From: an uncultured Bacteroides sp.
Lineage (GTDB): Bacteria; Bacteroidota; Bacteroidia; Bacteroidales; Bacteroidaceae
Assembly (NCBI RefSeq): GCF_905207245.1
Contig: NZ_CAJLKP010000023.1
Coordinates: 4,868-68,867 of the forward strand
Length of the DNA stretch: 64,000 nt
Direction: 5' to 3'
Positions 26,478 to 33,871 of this stretch are shown here, piece by piece. Numbering within the stretch: the stretch's first letter is position 1; every line of letters starts with the position of its first letter. The notes under the pieces were generated by a model, which saw only the letters and a list, made by a program, of their open reading frames with translations, searched no databases and was not told where the DNA came from. Both the position numbers and the translations under genes were made by a program.

Positions 26478-26957
26478 TTAAATCACCTCGAAAGGATAAG
26501 GATTTTCCTCTATATTTTTCAACTCCTCCATTACTTCCATTTGCTCAGCAGTCAAAACCGACTTATTCCAATCGTCCATAATGCTATGAGCCTCCTGAAG
26601 CATAGATTCCTCATAAACTTCCCCATAAGTATAAGTCAGCAGACGAACCTTAAGCAAAGAATCAGGAAGTTCTTCCAGAACATTATAGATTCGATCTAAA
26701 ACAGCTTGCTTTTTCTGCCCTTTATCTCCATAATCATAAATGGTAGCATTATAGCCCATCAGAAGAGCCAGACACAAGTTGGCTTCTTCCTCAATATTGG
26801 AACTCCGAGAGGAAAAAAGGGAATCGGTCTTGACGAGAAGTTCCTTATTTAGCCGACAAAAAGTATCAGAATAGATAGGTTCACCGTCCATACCAAGATA
26901 CATCAACTCATGAGCAGCATGTTGAAGCTCAAGAGCACGAGAAAGTAAAGAATTCAT
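26478..26957 (-). CDS. upxZ: UpxZ-family regulator of capsule transcription
   Basis: A 159-aa helical protein without membrane segments, beginning MNSLLSRALELQHAAHELMY and containing LCLALLMGYNATIYDYGDKG, in line with the UpxZ family encoded second in Bacteroides capsule operons. In B. fragilis UpxZ proteins block UpxY antiterminators of the other capsule loci, so that mostly one capsule is transcribed at a time. The gene follows upxY by 43 bp, the usual order. Family assignment is from length, sequence style and position; the inhibitory role is known for relatives, not shown here. Confidence 0.88.
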   Translation of the reverse strand: MNSLLSRALELQHAAHELMYLGMDGEPIYSDTFCRLNKELLVKTDSLFSSRSSNIEEEANLCLALLMGYNATIYDYGDKGQKKQAVLDRIYNVLEELPDSLLKVRLLTYTYGEVYEESMLQEAHSIMDDWNKSVLTAEQMEVMEELKNIEENPYPFEVI

Positions 26958-27000
26958 TTGGTATATGATTAAAATATGATTAATCTCAATTAAGATAAGA

Positions 27001-27534
27001 CTACTGTATCATCTTTAGATAAGATTTGGGTACTTTGACACTGGCAACCAAAACACCTTTGATACGAATAACAACATAAGTCTTATTGGATTCTGTAGCA
27101 ATTTCACCTTCGATGCCACTAAAATCTCCTTTAATGACTTTCACTTTGTTTCCTACAGCGAAAGGTTCAGTATCAAAACTAACCCCATTAGGATTCAGAT
27201 CCATGACAAACATAAAGTCTTCCATTTGTTTATTGGGAACAATCAGCATAGAATGGGTAGAAAGATCCTTCATATAAAAAAGCTGGGCACTATAAACATT
27301 AGAAATATCACAAGCAACTTGTTTGGTAGCACGAATGAAGATCAAATTTCGAATAACAGGAACTTCACTACGCTTACGACGATATTTCAATTGTGATATG
27401 ACAATTCGTGTAGGAAGGTAGTAATCAATATCTAAATTCTCCTCAGATTTAAGTTTATCTAAGAATTTTCGGACTGCAAATTCTTGCTTGTCACGAGTAC
27501 GAGCCGCAAACCAATATTTTTGATTTTCAATCAC
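27001..27534 (-). CDS. upxY: UpxY-family transcription antiterminator (NusG-like)
   Basis: 177 aa. The N-terminal NGN domain begins KYWFAARTRDKQEFAVRKFL, and the C-terminal KOW domain has PFAVGNKVKVIKGDFSGIEG near residues 120-140. UpxY proteins in B. fragilis bind the leader of their own capsule operon and prevent early termination, so each operon depends on its own UpxY. It is the first gene of this operon, with about 150 bp between its start and the left arm of the putative invertible promoter. It is expected to be needed for transcription through the long run of genes down to 6573. Confidence 0.93.
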   Translation of the reverse strand: MIENQKYWFAARTRDKQEFAVRKFLDKLKSEENLDIDYYLPTRIVISQLKYRRKRSEVPVIRNLIFIRATKQVACDISNVYSAQLFYMKDLSTHSMLIVPNKQMEDFMFVMDLNPNGVSFDTEPFAVGNKVKVIKGDFSGIEGEIATESNKTYVVIRIKGVLVASVKVPKSYLKMIQ

Positions 27535-27685
27535 TTACAAAAACAAGATCTAAGAATTTACTTCTGTTTCGGGTGCGCTTCGCGGTTTGAACGAGACATA
27601 TTCTCTTTCAAACCGTAGAAAATTATCAAGAACGACTTAATACATTAGAAACGAATACATTAAAATAGAAAAAACGTCTTTTAAT

Positions 27686-27891
27686 CGTTCGTTTAATAAA
27701 CGTCAAGATTTAAGAAAAAGCAGATGGTTCAAAAACATAAAAATGAAGAGATATTAAATATATAAAACGACAAAAAAGTAAGACTGATTATCAATAACAT
27801 AGCTATAAAAAAGGCTTATCTGAAAATATTTTTATTAAACATCTTGCACGTTCAGAAAATACCCCTTATCTTTGTGCCCACTAAACGAACG
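27686..27891. promoter_or_regulatory. Putative invertible promoter segment of the capsule operon
   Basis: Two exact 10-bp inverted repeats, cgttcgttta (27686-27695) and taaacgaacg (27882-27891), enclose 186 bp upstream of upxY. Inside, next to the right arm, is a clean Bacteroides promoter on the plus strand: TTG at 27844-27846, a 20-nt spacer and TATCTTTG at 27867-27874. As given, it fires away from upxY. Inversion between the arms would turn it toward the operon. The repeat core resembles what I recall of Mpi-recognised sites in B. fragilis (AACGTTCG-type). The arms are shorter than the usual 19-25 bp, so this remains a proposal. Confidence 0.6.
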
Positions 27892-28010
27892 TTTTTTGAA
27901 CACTCATAAAATCAGTACATATATCATTGTATACAAACTATTTACACCTACAAAAAATCCTTCCTATTTTTTCTTTTCATCAATTTCATCCATCATAAGG
28001 AAGATTACGT

Positions 28011-28018
28011 TACCTTTG
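28011..28018 (+). promoter_or_regulatory. -7 box TACCTTTG upstream of the small gene at 28124
   Basis: TACCTTTG fits the TAnnTTTG consensus, 106 bp before the start at 28124 and 65 bp before an ATG at 28083. No convincing -33 TTTG was found. Confidence 0.45.
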
Positions 28019-28123
28019 TCGCTTTTTCTATATTTAATACAATTACACGATATTTAATTATTCATTAAAATAAAAGAAGAAAATGAAGAATCAAAAGACG
28101 GCTGAAAGCCTGGAAAAAAAGAG

Positions 28124-28471
28124 TTGGAAAAGGTTGAAAATTCAGCTCAGGAAAGTATTGTAGTTGAGATTAAGAGAGAACCCGGACGTCCCAAAAGCCC
28201 GGTAGTAGAGGGAATACCTCCCGAATGCCAAAAAGCAGTAATGAGACTGCTACTTATAGGCATGAAGAAAGGATACCTCGGTAAAAAAGGCGAAGTAACC
28301 ATAAAGGGAGTAGCAAACTGGGCAGAGAGAAAAGGACTCTTCCTCACAAAAGAGCACACTATCCTGTCAGCCAAAACGATAGAATTAAGAATGGGTGAGC
28401 TAAATAGAGAATTATATCCCAAAGAAACGATAGAAAAGATGAAGAAAAAAAGAGAAAGAAAAACGAAATAA
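28124..28471 (+). CDS. Small basic hypothetical protein beside the capsule locus
   Basis: I do not recognise a named domain. The 115-aa frame has no ATG at its start and opens with TTG. A proper ATG at 28083 lies in another frame; adding one A to the run of seven A at 28113-28119 would join them and give MKNQKTAESLEKK followed by ELEKVENSAQ. So the gene is probably either frameshifted in a homopolymer, or this is a sequencing or slippage matter. The body has a basic-Pro stretch (EIKREPGRPKSP), a hydrophobic helix near 40-50 and a strongly basic tail. Genes of this kind often stand divergent from capsule operons in Bacteroides. Function unknown. Confidence 0.65.
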   Translation: MEKVENSAQESIVVEIKREPGRPKSPVVEGIPPECQKAVMRLLLIGMKKGYLGKKGEVTIKGVANWAERKGLFLTKEHTILSAKTIELRMGELNRELYPKETIEKMKKKRERKTK

Positions 28472-28513
28472 GCAGACAATAATTAAATAGTTACACTCTA
28501 TTGAAACAACTTA

Positions 28514-28521
28514 TATCTTTG
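28514..28521 (+). promoter_or_regulatory. -7 box TATCTTTG before a short terminated leader
   Basis: TATCTTTG is perfectly placed about 30 bp before the hairpin at 28553. Transcription from here would give a leader or small RNA of about 70 nt. No strong -33 box was seen. Confidence 0.4.
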
Positions 28522-28552
28522 CCCCCACTTTAGCAAAGATTAAGCCCCGCAC

Positions 28553-28596
28553 GAGAAGATGCCGCTTTTGCTAAGAAGCGACATCTTCTCTTTTTT
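28553..28596 (+). terminator. Strong intrinsic terminator
   Basis: Arms gagaagatg (28553-28561) and catcttctc (28582-28590) continue with five more pairs around one mismatch, loop ttgctaag, and end in six T (28591-28596). It lies between the small gene ending at 28471 and the one starting at 28657. Confidence 0.85.
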
Positions 28597-28620
28597 ATGC
28601 CCGACATAAACACCTACTAA

Positions 28621-28652
28621 ACAATTAAAAATTAAAGAATTAAAAATTAAAA
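28621..28652 (+). repeat. A-rich duplicated leader before the gene at 28657
   Basis: Two copies of attaaaaattaaa-type sequence sit directly before the ATG at 28657. The same block, in the other orientation, lies before the smalltalk gene at about 2150-2184. It probably replaces a Shine-Dalgarno site. Confidence 0.5.
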
Positions 28653-28656
28653 GGTT

Positions 28657-29007
28657 ATGAAAAAGAAGAAGAAACCAGCTTCACTCCACGAAGCACTTAA
28701 AAAGAAATGGGAAATACGTATTATGCTCGAAAAGGACTATACGGAGGACGCAGCACTATGGATGGCAGACAGAATAGAAAGCCTCATCGACTACATGCAG
28801 TATGGATATGCACTCATAGCATACTACAAACAAGACGGAACCTTCCAATTCGTAAAAGCAACACTCCTGCCCTATGAAGGATACTTCCATCAAGAATACG
28901 ATATACAGCGCATAGAAGGACACATTGTATATTGGGATGTAGAACTGCAGGCATGGAGAAGCTTCCAATTGGAGAACTTTCTGGAATGGAGACCGGTGGT
29001 AAATTAA
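28657..29007 (+). CDS. Hypothetical protein, possibly SH3-like small domain
   Basis: 116 aa, starting with a run of lysines (MKKKKKPASLHEALKKKWEI). The middle is helical (YTEDAALWMADRIESLIDYM), and the rest is rich in aromatic strands (YALIAYYKQDGTFQFVKATL, VYWDVELQAWRSFQLENFL), which could form a small beta barrel of the DUF2693 kind, though I cannot confirm that. No catalytic motif is visible. It lies 20 bp before the DUF4373 gene and probably shares its transcript. Function unknown. Confidence 0.75.
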   Translation: MKKKKKPASLHEALKKKWEIRIMLEKDYTEDAALWMADRIESLIDYMQYGYALIAYYKQDGTFQFVKATLLPYEGYFHQEYDIQRIEGHIVYWDVELQAWRSFQLENFLEWRPVVN

Positions 29008-29027
29008 AAATTGAAAAATAAAAGAGT

Positions 29028-29897
29028 ATGGCAATGATATATAACAGTATACCTTATTTTCCGACACAGGTGAACCTGTTCGAAGAGGTATCGATGGAGC
29101 TGATTGAGGCTAAATATGGAATGAAAGCAGAAACGGCGGTAATGAAGCTGATATGCAAAATCTATAAGGAGAACGGATATTACCTGCACTGGAATGACGA
29201 GCAGTGCGTACTGTTCAGCAATAAGGCGGGAAAGGAGATTGCAGCAGACGAGATGCAAGGAATCGTGGACATCCTGATAGAAAAAGGATTCTTTGACAAG
29301 GGAAGTTACGAAGAGCACTGCATACTGACTTCAGTCAATATACAGAAAGTGTGGCTGGATGCCACTAAACGTAGGAGGAGGGACTTAGCGTCCCTACCCT
29401 ACATGCTGGTAAAGCCGGAAGAAGATAAAAAAGGCGATCAGGATGGCAAAAGTGATAAAGATAATAAGGATAGTAGAGAGGCTGATGGTATGCAAAATCC
29501 CGAAAATAGCGTGCAGGATGCAGACAGTTTACCCGAAATAGCTGACAATTCCGGACAAAGCAAAACAGAACAAAACAAAGCAGACGAAAATAAAGGACTT
29601 CCCCCTCTAACTCCCCCGCCGGGGGAGGACGTTGATGTATGGAGGAGATATTCTTTTATTGAGTTTCCGGGATACGCTTACAACAAGAGCACGCATAATC
29701 TGGAATGCCTGCTACTCTCATTGGACGAATTGCACATCAATGACCCGGACGATATAAAGGCAATATTGAAGCTGTCCGATTACGGTCGCCTGGGTAATGG
29801 GGTCTGGAAAATAATTCATAACACCAGATGGAGCGTAGTGCTCAACAATGGAAAATACATCATCGGTGCACTGAACAAGACACGAAAACAGGGATAA
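29028..29897 (+). CDS. DUF4373 (Lin1244/Lin1753-like) domain protein
   Basis: 289 aa. Residues 1-115 form the DUF4373 domain (MIYNSIPYFPTQVNLFEEVS, then AVMKLICKIYKENGYYLHWN and VDILIEKGFFDKGSY), a winged-helix-like region seen in phage replication-initiation and primosomal proteins. A low-complexity charged linker follows (about 125-200), then a C-terminal domain with WRRYSFIEFPGYAYNKST and WKIIHNTRWSVVLNNGKYII. The linker holds two palindromic DNA inserts that stay in frame (RRRRDLASLPYML and LPPLTPPPGED). Such genes commonly sit next to Bacteroides capsule loci. A DNA-binding role is inferred from the fold only. Confidence 0.85.
   Translation: MAMIYNSIPYFPTQVNLFEEVSMELIEAKYGMKAETAVMKLICKIYKENGYYLHWNDEQCVLFSNKAGKEIAADEMQGIVDILIEKGFFDKGSYEEHCILTSVNIQKVWLDATKRRRRDLASLPYMLVKPEEDKKGDQDGKSDKDNKDSREADGMQNPENSVQDADSLPEIADNSGQSKTEQNKADENKGLPPLTPPPGEDVDVWRRYSFIEFPGYAYNKSTHNLECLLLSLDELHINDPDDIKAILKLSDYGRLGNGVWKIIHNTRWSVVLNNGKYIIGALNKTRKQG
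29371..29402. repeat. Palindromic insert within the DUF4373 gene
   Basis: gtaggaggagggac (29371-29384), loop ttagc, then gtccctaccctac (29390-29402). It encodes RRRRDLASLPY in the linker and forms an imperfect hairpin. Confidence 0.5.
29611..29627. repeat. GC-rich palindrome within the DUF4373 gene
   Basis: ctccccc, loop gcc, gggggag: a perfect 7-bp hairpin of much higher GC than its surroundings, encoding part of PPLTPPPGED. Similar C/G-run palindromes are scattered through Bacteroidota genomes. Confidence 0.5.
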
Positions 29898-29950
29898 AAA
29901 ACGCAGAATGAAGAGCAAAAACAGATATTGATTATCAACATCTTACAAAA

Positions 29951-30002
29951 AGTTAAGAGTTTGTCGACAAAGAATTAACTTCTTGTTGACAAACTCTTAA
30001 CT
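29951..30002. repeat. 20-bp inverted repeat between the DUF4373 and AlbA genes
   Basis: agttaagagtttgtcgacaa (29951-29970) and ttgttgacaaactcttaact (29983-30002) pair with a single mismatch around a 12-nt loop. A third partial copy (cttgtcgaca) follows at 30004. No T-run follows, so a terminator role is weak; it could be an operator or an RNA structure. Confidence 0.6.
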
Positions 30003-30047
30003 CCTTGTCGACAGGGTATTGATATAGTATTCACATTCTCCTGACTA

Positions 30048-30081
30048 TTTGTCAGAAAATCCGTTAAAAGCATTACCTTTG
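30048..30081 (+). promoter_or_regulatory. Promoter of the AlbA/ATPase gene
   Basis: TTTG at 30048-30051, a 22-nt spacer and TACCTTTG at 30074-30081 fit the Bacteroides promoter. The ATG is 24 bp downstream. Confidence 0.65.
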
Positions 30082-30104
30082 TACATATATTAATAAATTA
30101 TGTA

Positions 30105-31559
30105 ATGAATATAGACAATCTCAATATAGTAAAAGAGCTAATAGCTAACATGGAAAACAGTCAAGTGGAGTTCAAGGAAACCACAGGCCAGTTAGAACGT
30201 GGTATGGAAACACTTTGTGCTTTCCTTAATAGTAAAGGCGGAACTGTTTTATTCGGTGTTACAGATAAGGGAAAGATTATCGGACAAGATTTGAGTGACA
30301 AAACAAAGCGAGACATTGTAGAAGCAATCAGAAAAATAGAACCGTTGACAGTAATCAGTGTTTCATATATCACGATTCCAGATACAATCAAATACATTAT
30401 TGCTCTTCATGTTGAATCGCAAATGTATGCCCGCCCATTTACATATAAAGGGAGGGCCTATTACAGAATGGAAAGCGTAACTTCTGTTATGCCTCAAGAT
30501 AATTACAATTTGCTTTTGATGCAGCGAGGTGGAAAATATGGTTGGGAAGCGATAATCAACGAGGACCTAAAGGTTGAAAGTCTTGATGAGAATGCTATTC
30601 TTGGAGCAGTCCGTACAGGCGTTGCAAGTGGACGTTTACCCGAAACGACAATAAGGGAGGATATTCCCCTCATTCTTGAAAAGTTCAACCTGTCATCAAA
30701 TAATGGAAAGTTAAAAAACGCTGCTGCTGTATTGTTTGGAAAAGATTTATCCGATTATCCTCAATGCCTATTGCGAATGGCCCGTTTCAAAGGGATAAAC
30801 AAGGAAGAATTCATAGATAATCAACGTATATATGGCAATATATTTGATTTACTGGATGCTGCCATGGCATTCTGTTTCAAACACCTTTCCATTTCCGGGA
30901 AAATAGAGGGGCTGTACAGGGAAGAAGAGTTAGCCATTCCTTATAGAGCTTTGCGTGAGTGCTGCATCAATGCTTTTTCCCATCGCATTTATCATAAACC
31001 AGGAAGTTCCGTTAGCATAGCCATCTACGATGACCGTGTCGAAGTTACTAATAGTGGAACTTTCCCGGAAGATATGACTTTGGAACGGCTATTAAATTCG
31101 CATGATTCCGAACCACAAAATCCAATAATAGCTAATGTTTTATATAAAAGCAAAATCTTGGAAAGTTGGGGTCGAGGCATAGGCTTGATGATTAGTGAAT
31201 GCCGCCGAGTAGAACTTCCAGACCCGGAATTCCATACGGACGGAGCATTTGTTTGGGTCGTATTCCGTTATGCCCAGACACCCGACAAGCATCCGACAAG
31301 CACCCGACAAGCATCCGACAAGCACCCGACAAGCACTCCACAAGTTAAGAGTCTTATCGAATTGATTGGTGAAAATATATATTCAGTAAAAGAGATGATG
31401 GGACTGATGCAATTGAAAGATAGAGAAAACTTCTTAAATAACTATCTCAATCCTTCAATGGACGCTAACTTGGTTGAACCTCTATATCCGGCTCAACCAA
31501 GACATCCAAAACAAAAATACCGCCTTACAGAAAAAGGGAAGACATTATTGAAAGAGTAA
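30105..31559 (+). CDS. AlbA_2/Schlafen-type ATP-binding regulator (COG2865-like)
   Basis: 484 aa. Residues ~15-130 form an AlbA_2 (Schlafen-like) domain: SQVEFKETTGQLERGMETLC, then FLNSKGGTVLFGVTDKGKII. Residues ~270-370 form a GHKL-like ATPase module (ALRECCINAFSHRIYH, VSIAIYDDRVEVTNSGTFPE). A repetitive hinge follows (DKHPTSTRQASDKHPTSTPQ) and then a winged-helix end (NIYSVKEMMGLMQLKDREN). Such proteins are annotated as transcriptional regulators or RecG-like and are also seen in defence contexts; biochemical function is uncertain. The hinge is encoded by a perfect 11-bp tandem repeat, so unit gain or loss would shift the frame ahead of the winged helix. It has its own promoter. Confidence 0.88.
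   Translation: MNIDNLNIVKELIANMENSQVEFKETTGQLERGMETLCAFLNSKGGTVLFGVTDKGKIIGQDLSDKTKRDIVEAIRKIEPLTVISVSYITIPDTIKYIIALHVESQMYARPFTYKGRAYYRMESVTSVMPQDNYNLLLMQRGGKYGWEAIINEDLKVESLDENAILGAVRTGVASGRLPETTIREDIPLILEKFNLSSNNGKLKNAAAVLFGKDLSDYPQCLLRMARFKGINKEEFIDNQRIYGNIFDLLDAAMAFCFKHLSISGKIEGLYREEELAIPYRALRECCINAFSHRIYHKPGSSVSIAIYDDRVEVTNSGTFPEDMTLERLLNSHDSEPQNPIIANVLYKSKILESWGRGIGLMISECRRVELPDPEFHTDGAFVWVVFRYAQTPDKHPTSTRQASDKHPTSTPQVKSLIELIGENIYSVKEMMGLMQLKDRENFLNNYLNPSMDANLVEPLYPAQPRHPKQKYRLTEKGKTLLKE
31282..31336 (+). repeat. 11-bp tandem repeat (5 units) inside coding sequence
   Basis: Five exact-length units ccgacaagca(t/c) run from 31282 to 31336, with the last base alternating t,c,t,c,c. A sixth, degenerate unit (tccacaag) follows. 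Eleven is not a multiple of three, so any change in unit number shifts the frame of the last 75 or so codons. Confidence 0.9.
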
Positions 31560-31588
31560 CTCCCTACAAGGGATTCCTTACTTTTACA

Positions 31589-33841
31589 CTAACGAAGAAT
31601 AAACTTCAGCGTCCCCCCCTTTACCAATTCTTCGTGACTGATGCGATAGCGGGATAATTTCTTTCCGCCCAACTCCATTTGACGAATGTACAAAGACTCC
31701 GAAGAAGGACGTTCTGTTTCAATCACCAACCGGTCACGTCCCCAGATCTTAGCATCCAAGCGGATAACCACACGGTCGAACACAGGCGTGGAAAGAGTAT
31801 AATACGGAGCACCGGGACAATCAGGATAGAAGCCCATCATATTGAAGATGGCCCAGGTAGACATCGTTCCGGTATCATCGTTACCCGGAATACCATCAGG
31901 GGTATTTTTGAAGTACTTCTGCAATAGGCGTTGTATCTCTTTCTGTGTACGCCATTCTTCACCTTTGAAATAAGAGAAAAGATGAGCATAGGCTATATCA
32001 GGTTCATTGGCAGGATCATAAAGACCATCATCGAAGACGCGCTGCAACTTTTCAATGAAAGGCTTCTGACCACCCATCAGGCGTGCCAGCCCTTTCACAT
32101 CATGGGGAACATAGAAAGTATAGTTCCAGGCACATCCCTCATGGAAACCGGGATTCGGCTCAAAATTCTCTCCCTGACGCGGATTGAAAGGCGAATAGAA
32201 TTGTCCATCCGGCAAAATAGGACGGAAAGTACCAAATTCCTTGCTGTAATAATGCTTGTAGCCTAACGAACGATTGTAAAAAAGGCGTGCATCTTCTTTC
32301 TTTCCCAAAGCATCAGCCAGTAAAGAAAGAGAGTAATCAGCAATGTAATACTCCAACGCATGAGACACAGAGTTATCATACTGTTCGCGCAAAGGAACAT
32401 ACCCCAATGAGAGATAGTCATCATTATCCGGACGCAACAGATTCTCAGCACCGGGCAAAGTGGCAGATTTATACATAGCTTCGTAAGCCAGGTCAATATC
32501 GAAATCTCGCAAACCTTTCAGCCAGGTGTCCACTATAACAGGGATAGACGGGTCACCCTCCATCGTTAAAGTTTCACGTCCGTAAAGTTCCCACTTAGGC
32601 AACCAGCCGTGTTCACGATACATATCGAGCATGGAACGGACCATTTGCAATTGGCGCTCGGGATAAACCAGCGTGAGAAGCTGATGGACATTGCGATAAG
32701 TATCCCATAAAGAAAAGACAGTATAGCGTTCTCCCTGAGTTGTTAGAATTTCGTTACTTTCCATAGCCGGATACTGGCCGTTTACATCCTGCAAAACATT
32801 AGGATGTATCAAGGTATGATACAGCGCGGTGTAAAACACTGTTTTCTGTTCTTCCGTACCACCTTCGACCAAGATACGTGAAAGGTCATCCTCCCAGCGG
32901 ATACGAGCCTCAGCAAGTACCTGATTGAAATTCTTCCCTTCCTGTTCTTTATCCAGATTGAGACGGGCATTCTCCATGCTGACAAAAGAAACGCCCATCT
33001 GGACCTCTATTTGCTCACCTTCTTCCGTATCGAATGTAAGGAAGGCACCAATATCATCTCCGGCAATTTCTTTGTGATAACGGGTATAAAGTTTATAGCG
33101 TCCATTATCCGGGTCCCATTCGGCTTCCACTCCGGTCATGGGACGTTGTTTTTTCCAATAACCACTGGCAGAAGGCTGTTTGTTGACGCGCATCACAAAA
33201 TAAATAGGAAATACAGCTTGAGGATTATAACAGAATGTCCCCAGAACTTTCATACCCTCGAACTCAGTGTCACTTACCTGCCGCAGGAATGCACCAGTCT
33301 CATTAGTCAGTCCCTCACCCAGATTGAGCAATACATGGCTCTGTCCGGCAGGAAAAGTGAAGCGGGAAACACCTGTGCGGGAAGTAGCAGTAACCTCAGT
33401 CTTCACATTATAGCGGGTCAGGAAGTTGCTGTAATAACCGGGCGACGCCTGCTCGTCCTTATAACGGCTACCATATTCTTTGTAATCCACAGACAAATCA
33501 CCTGTAGTAGGCATCAGCAACAATGAGCCCAGCTCGGGACAGCCGACACCACTCAGATTCACATGCGAATAACCCGTAAAGAAACAATTATGATACTCAT
33601 AAGGGGTAGACCACCAACGAGCGTCTTTATCATACTTATTATCTTCCGATCCCATAACATTGAAAGGAACTACAGACATCATTCCGTTAGGACAGATAGC
33701 TCCCGGGTTGGTAGTCCCGAAGTTGGTAGTCCCGACAAAAGGATTGACGTATTTTAAAAGCGAAGTCCCCTCTTCACCTCCGGCAAATGCCGGAAGCAAA
33801 AAGAGGACTGAAAGTGTGTAAGTCAATAATATACGTTTCAT
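31589..33841 (-). CDS. GH92 alpha-mannosidase, periplasmic
   Basis: 750 aa with a signal peptide (MKRILLTYTLSVLFLLPAFA). The GH92 opening is YVNPFVGTTNFGTTNPGAIC, and later come FTGYSHVNLSGVGCPELG, FSLWDTYRNVHQLLTLVYPE, a catalytic-acid motif HEGCAWNYTFYVPHD, and the acid/calcium region PGNDDTGTMSTWAIFNMMG. In place of the common GNEPSHH it has PANEPDIAYAH, so its linkage preference probably differs from its two neighbours with GNEPSHH. GH92 enzymes are calcium-dependent exo-alpha-mannosidases. It is the last gene of the locus, 30 bp after the GH130 gene, a pairing also known from BT1032-BT1033. Linkage (1,2, 1,3, 1,4 or 1,6) is not deducible here. Confidence 0.93.
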   Translation of the reverse strand: MKRILLTYTLSVLFLLPAFAGGEEGTSLLKYVNPFVGTTNFGTTNPGAICPNGMMSVVPFNVMGSEDNKYDKDARWWSTPYEYHNCFFTGYSHVNLSGVGCPELGSLLLMPTTGDLSVDYKEYGSRYKDEQASPGYYSNFLTRYNVKTEVTATSRTGVSRFTFPAGQSHVLLNLGEGLTNETGAFLRQVSDTEFEGMKVLGTFCYNPQAVFPIYFVMRVNKQPSASGYWKKQRPMTGVEAEWDPDNGRYKLYTRYHKEIAGDDIGAFLTFDTEEGEQIEVQMGVSFVSMENARLNLDKEQEGKNFNQVLAEARIRWEDDLSRILVEGGTEEQKTVFYTALYHTLIHPNVLQDVNGQYPAMESNEILTTQGERYTVFSLWDTYRNVHQLLTLVYPERQLQMVRSMLDMYREHGWLPKWELYGRETLTMEGDPSIPVIVDTWLKGLRDFDIDLAYEAMYKSATLPGAENLLRPDNDDYLSLGYVPLREQYDNSVSHALEYYIADYSLSLLADALGKKEDARLFYNRSLGYKHYYSKEFGTFRPILPDGQFYSPFNPRQGENFEPNPGFHEGCAWNYTFYVPHDVKGLARLMGGQKPFIEKLQRVFDDGLYDPANEPDIAYAHLFSYFKGEEWRTQKEIQRLLQKYFKNTPDGIPGNDDTGTMSTWAIFNMMGFYPDCPGAPYYTLSTPVFDRVVIRLDAKIWGRDRLVIETERPSSESLYIRQMELGGKKLSRYRISHEELVKGGTLKFILR

Positions 33842-33871
33842 AGTTTACTGTTTCTTTAGTGAGCTCTTCAA

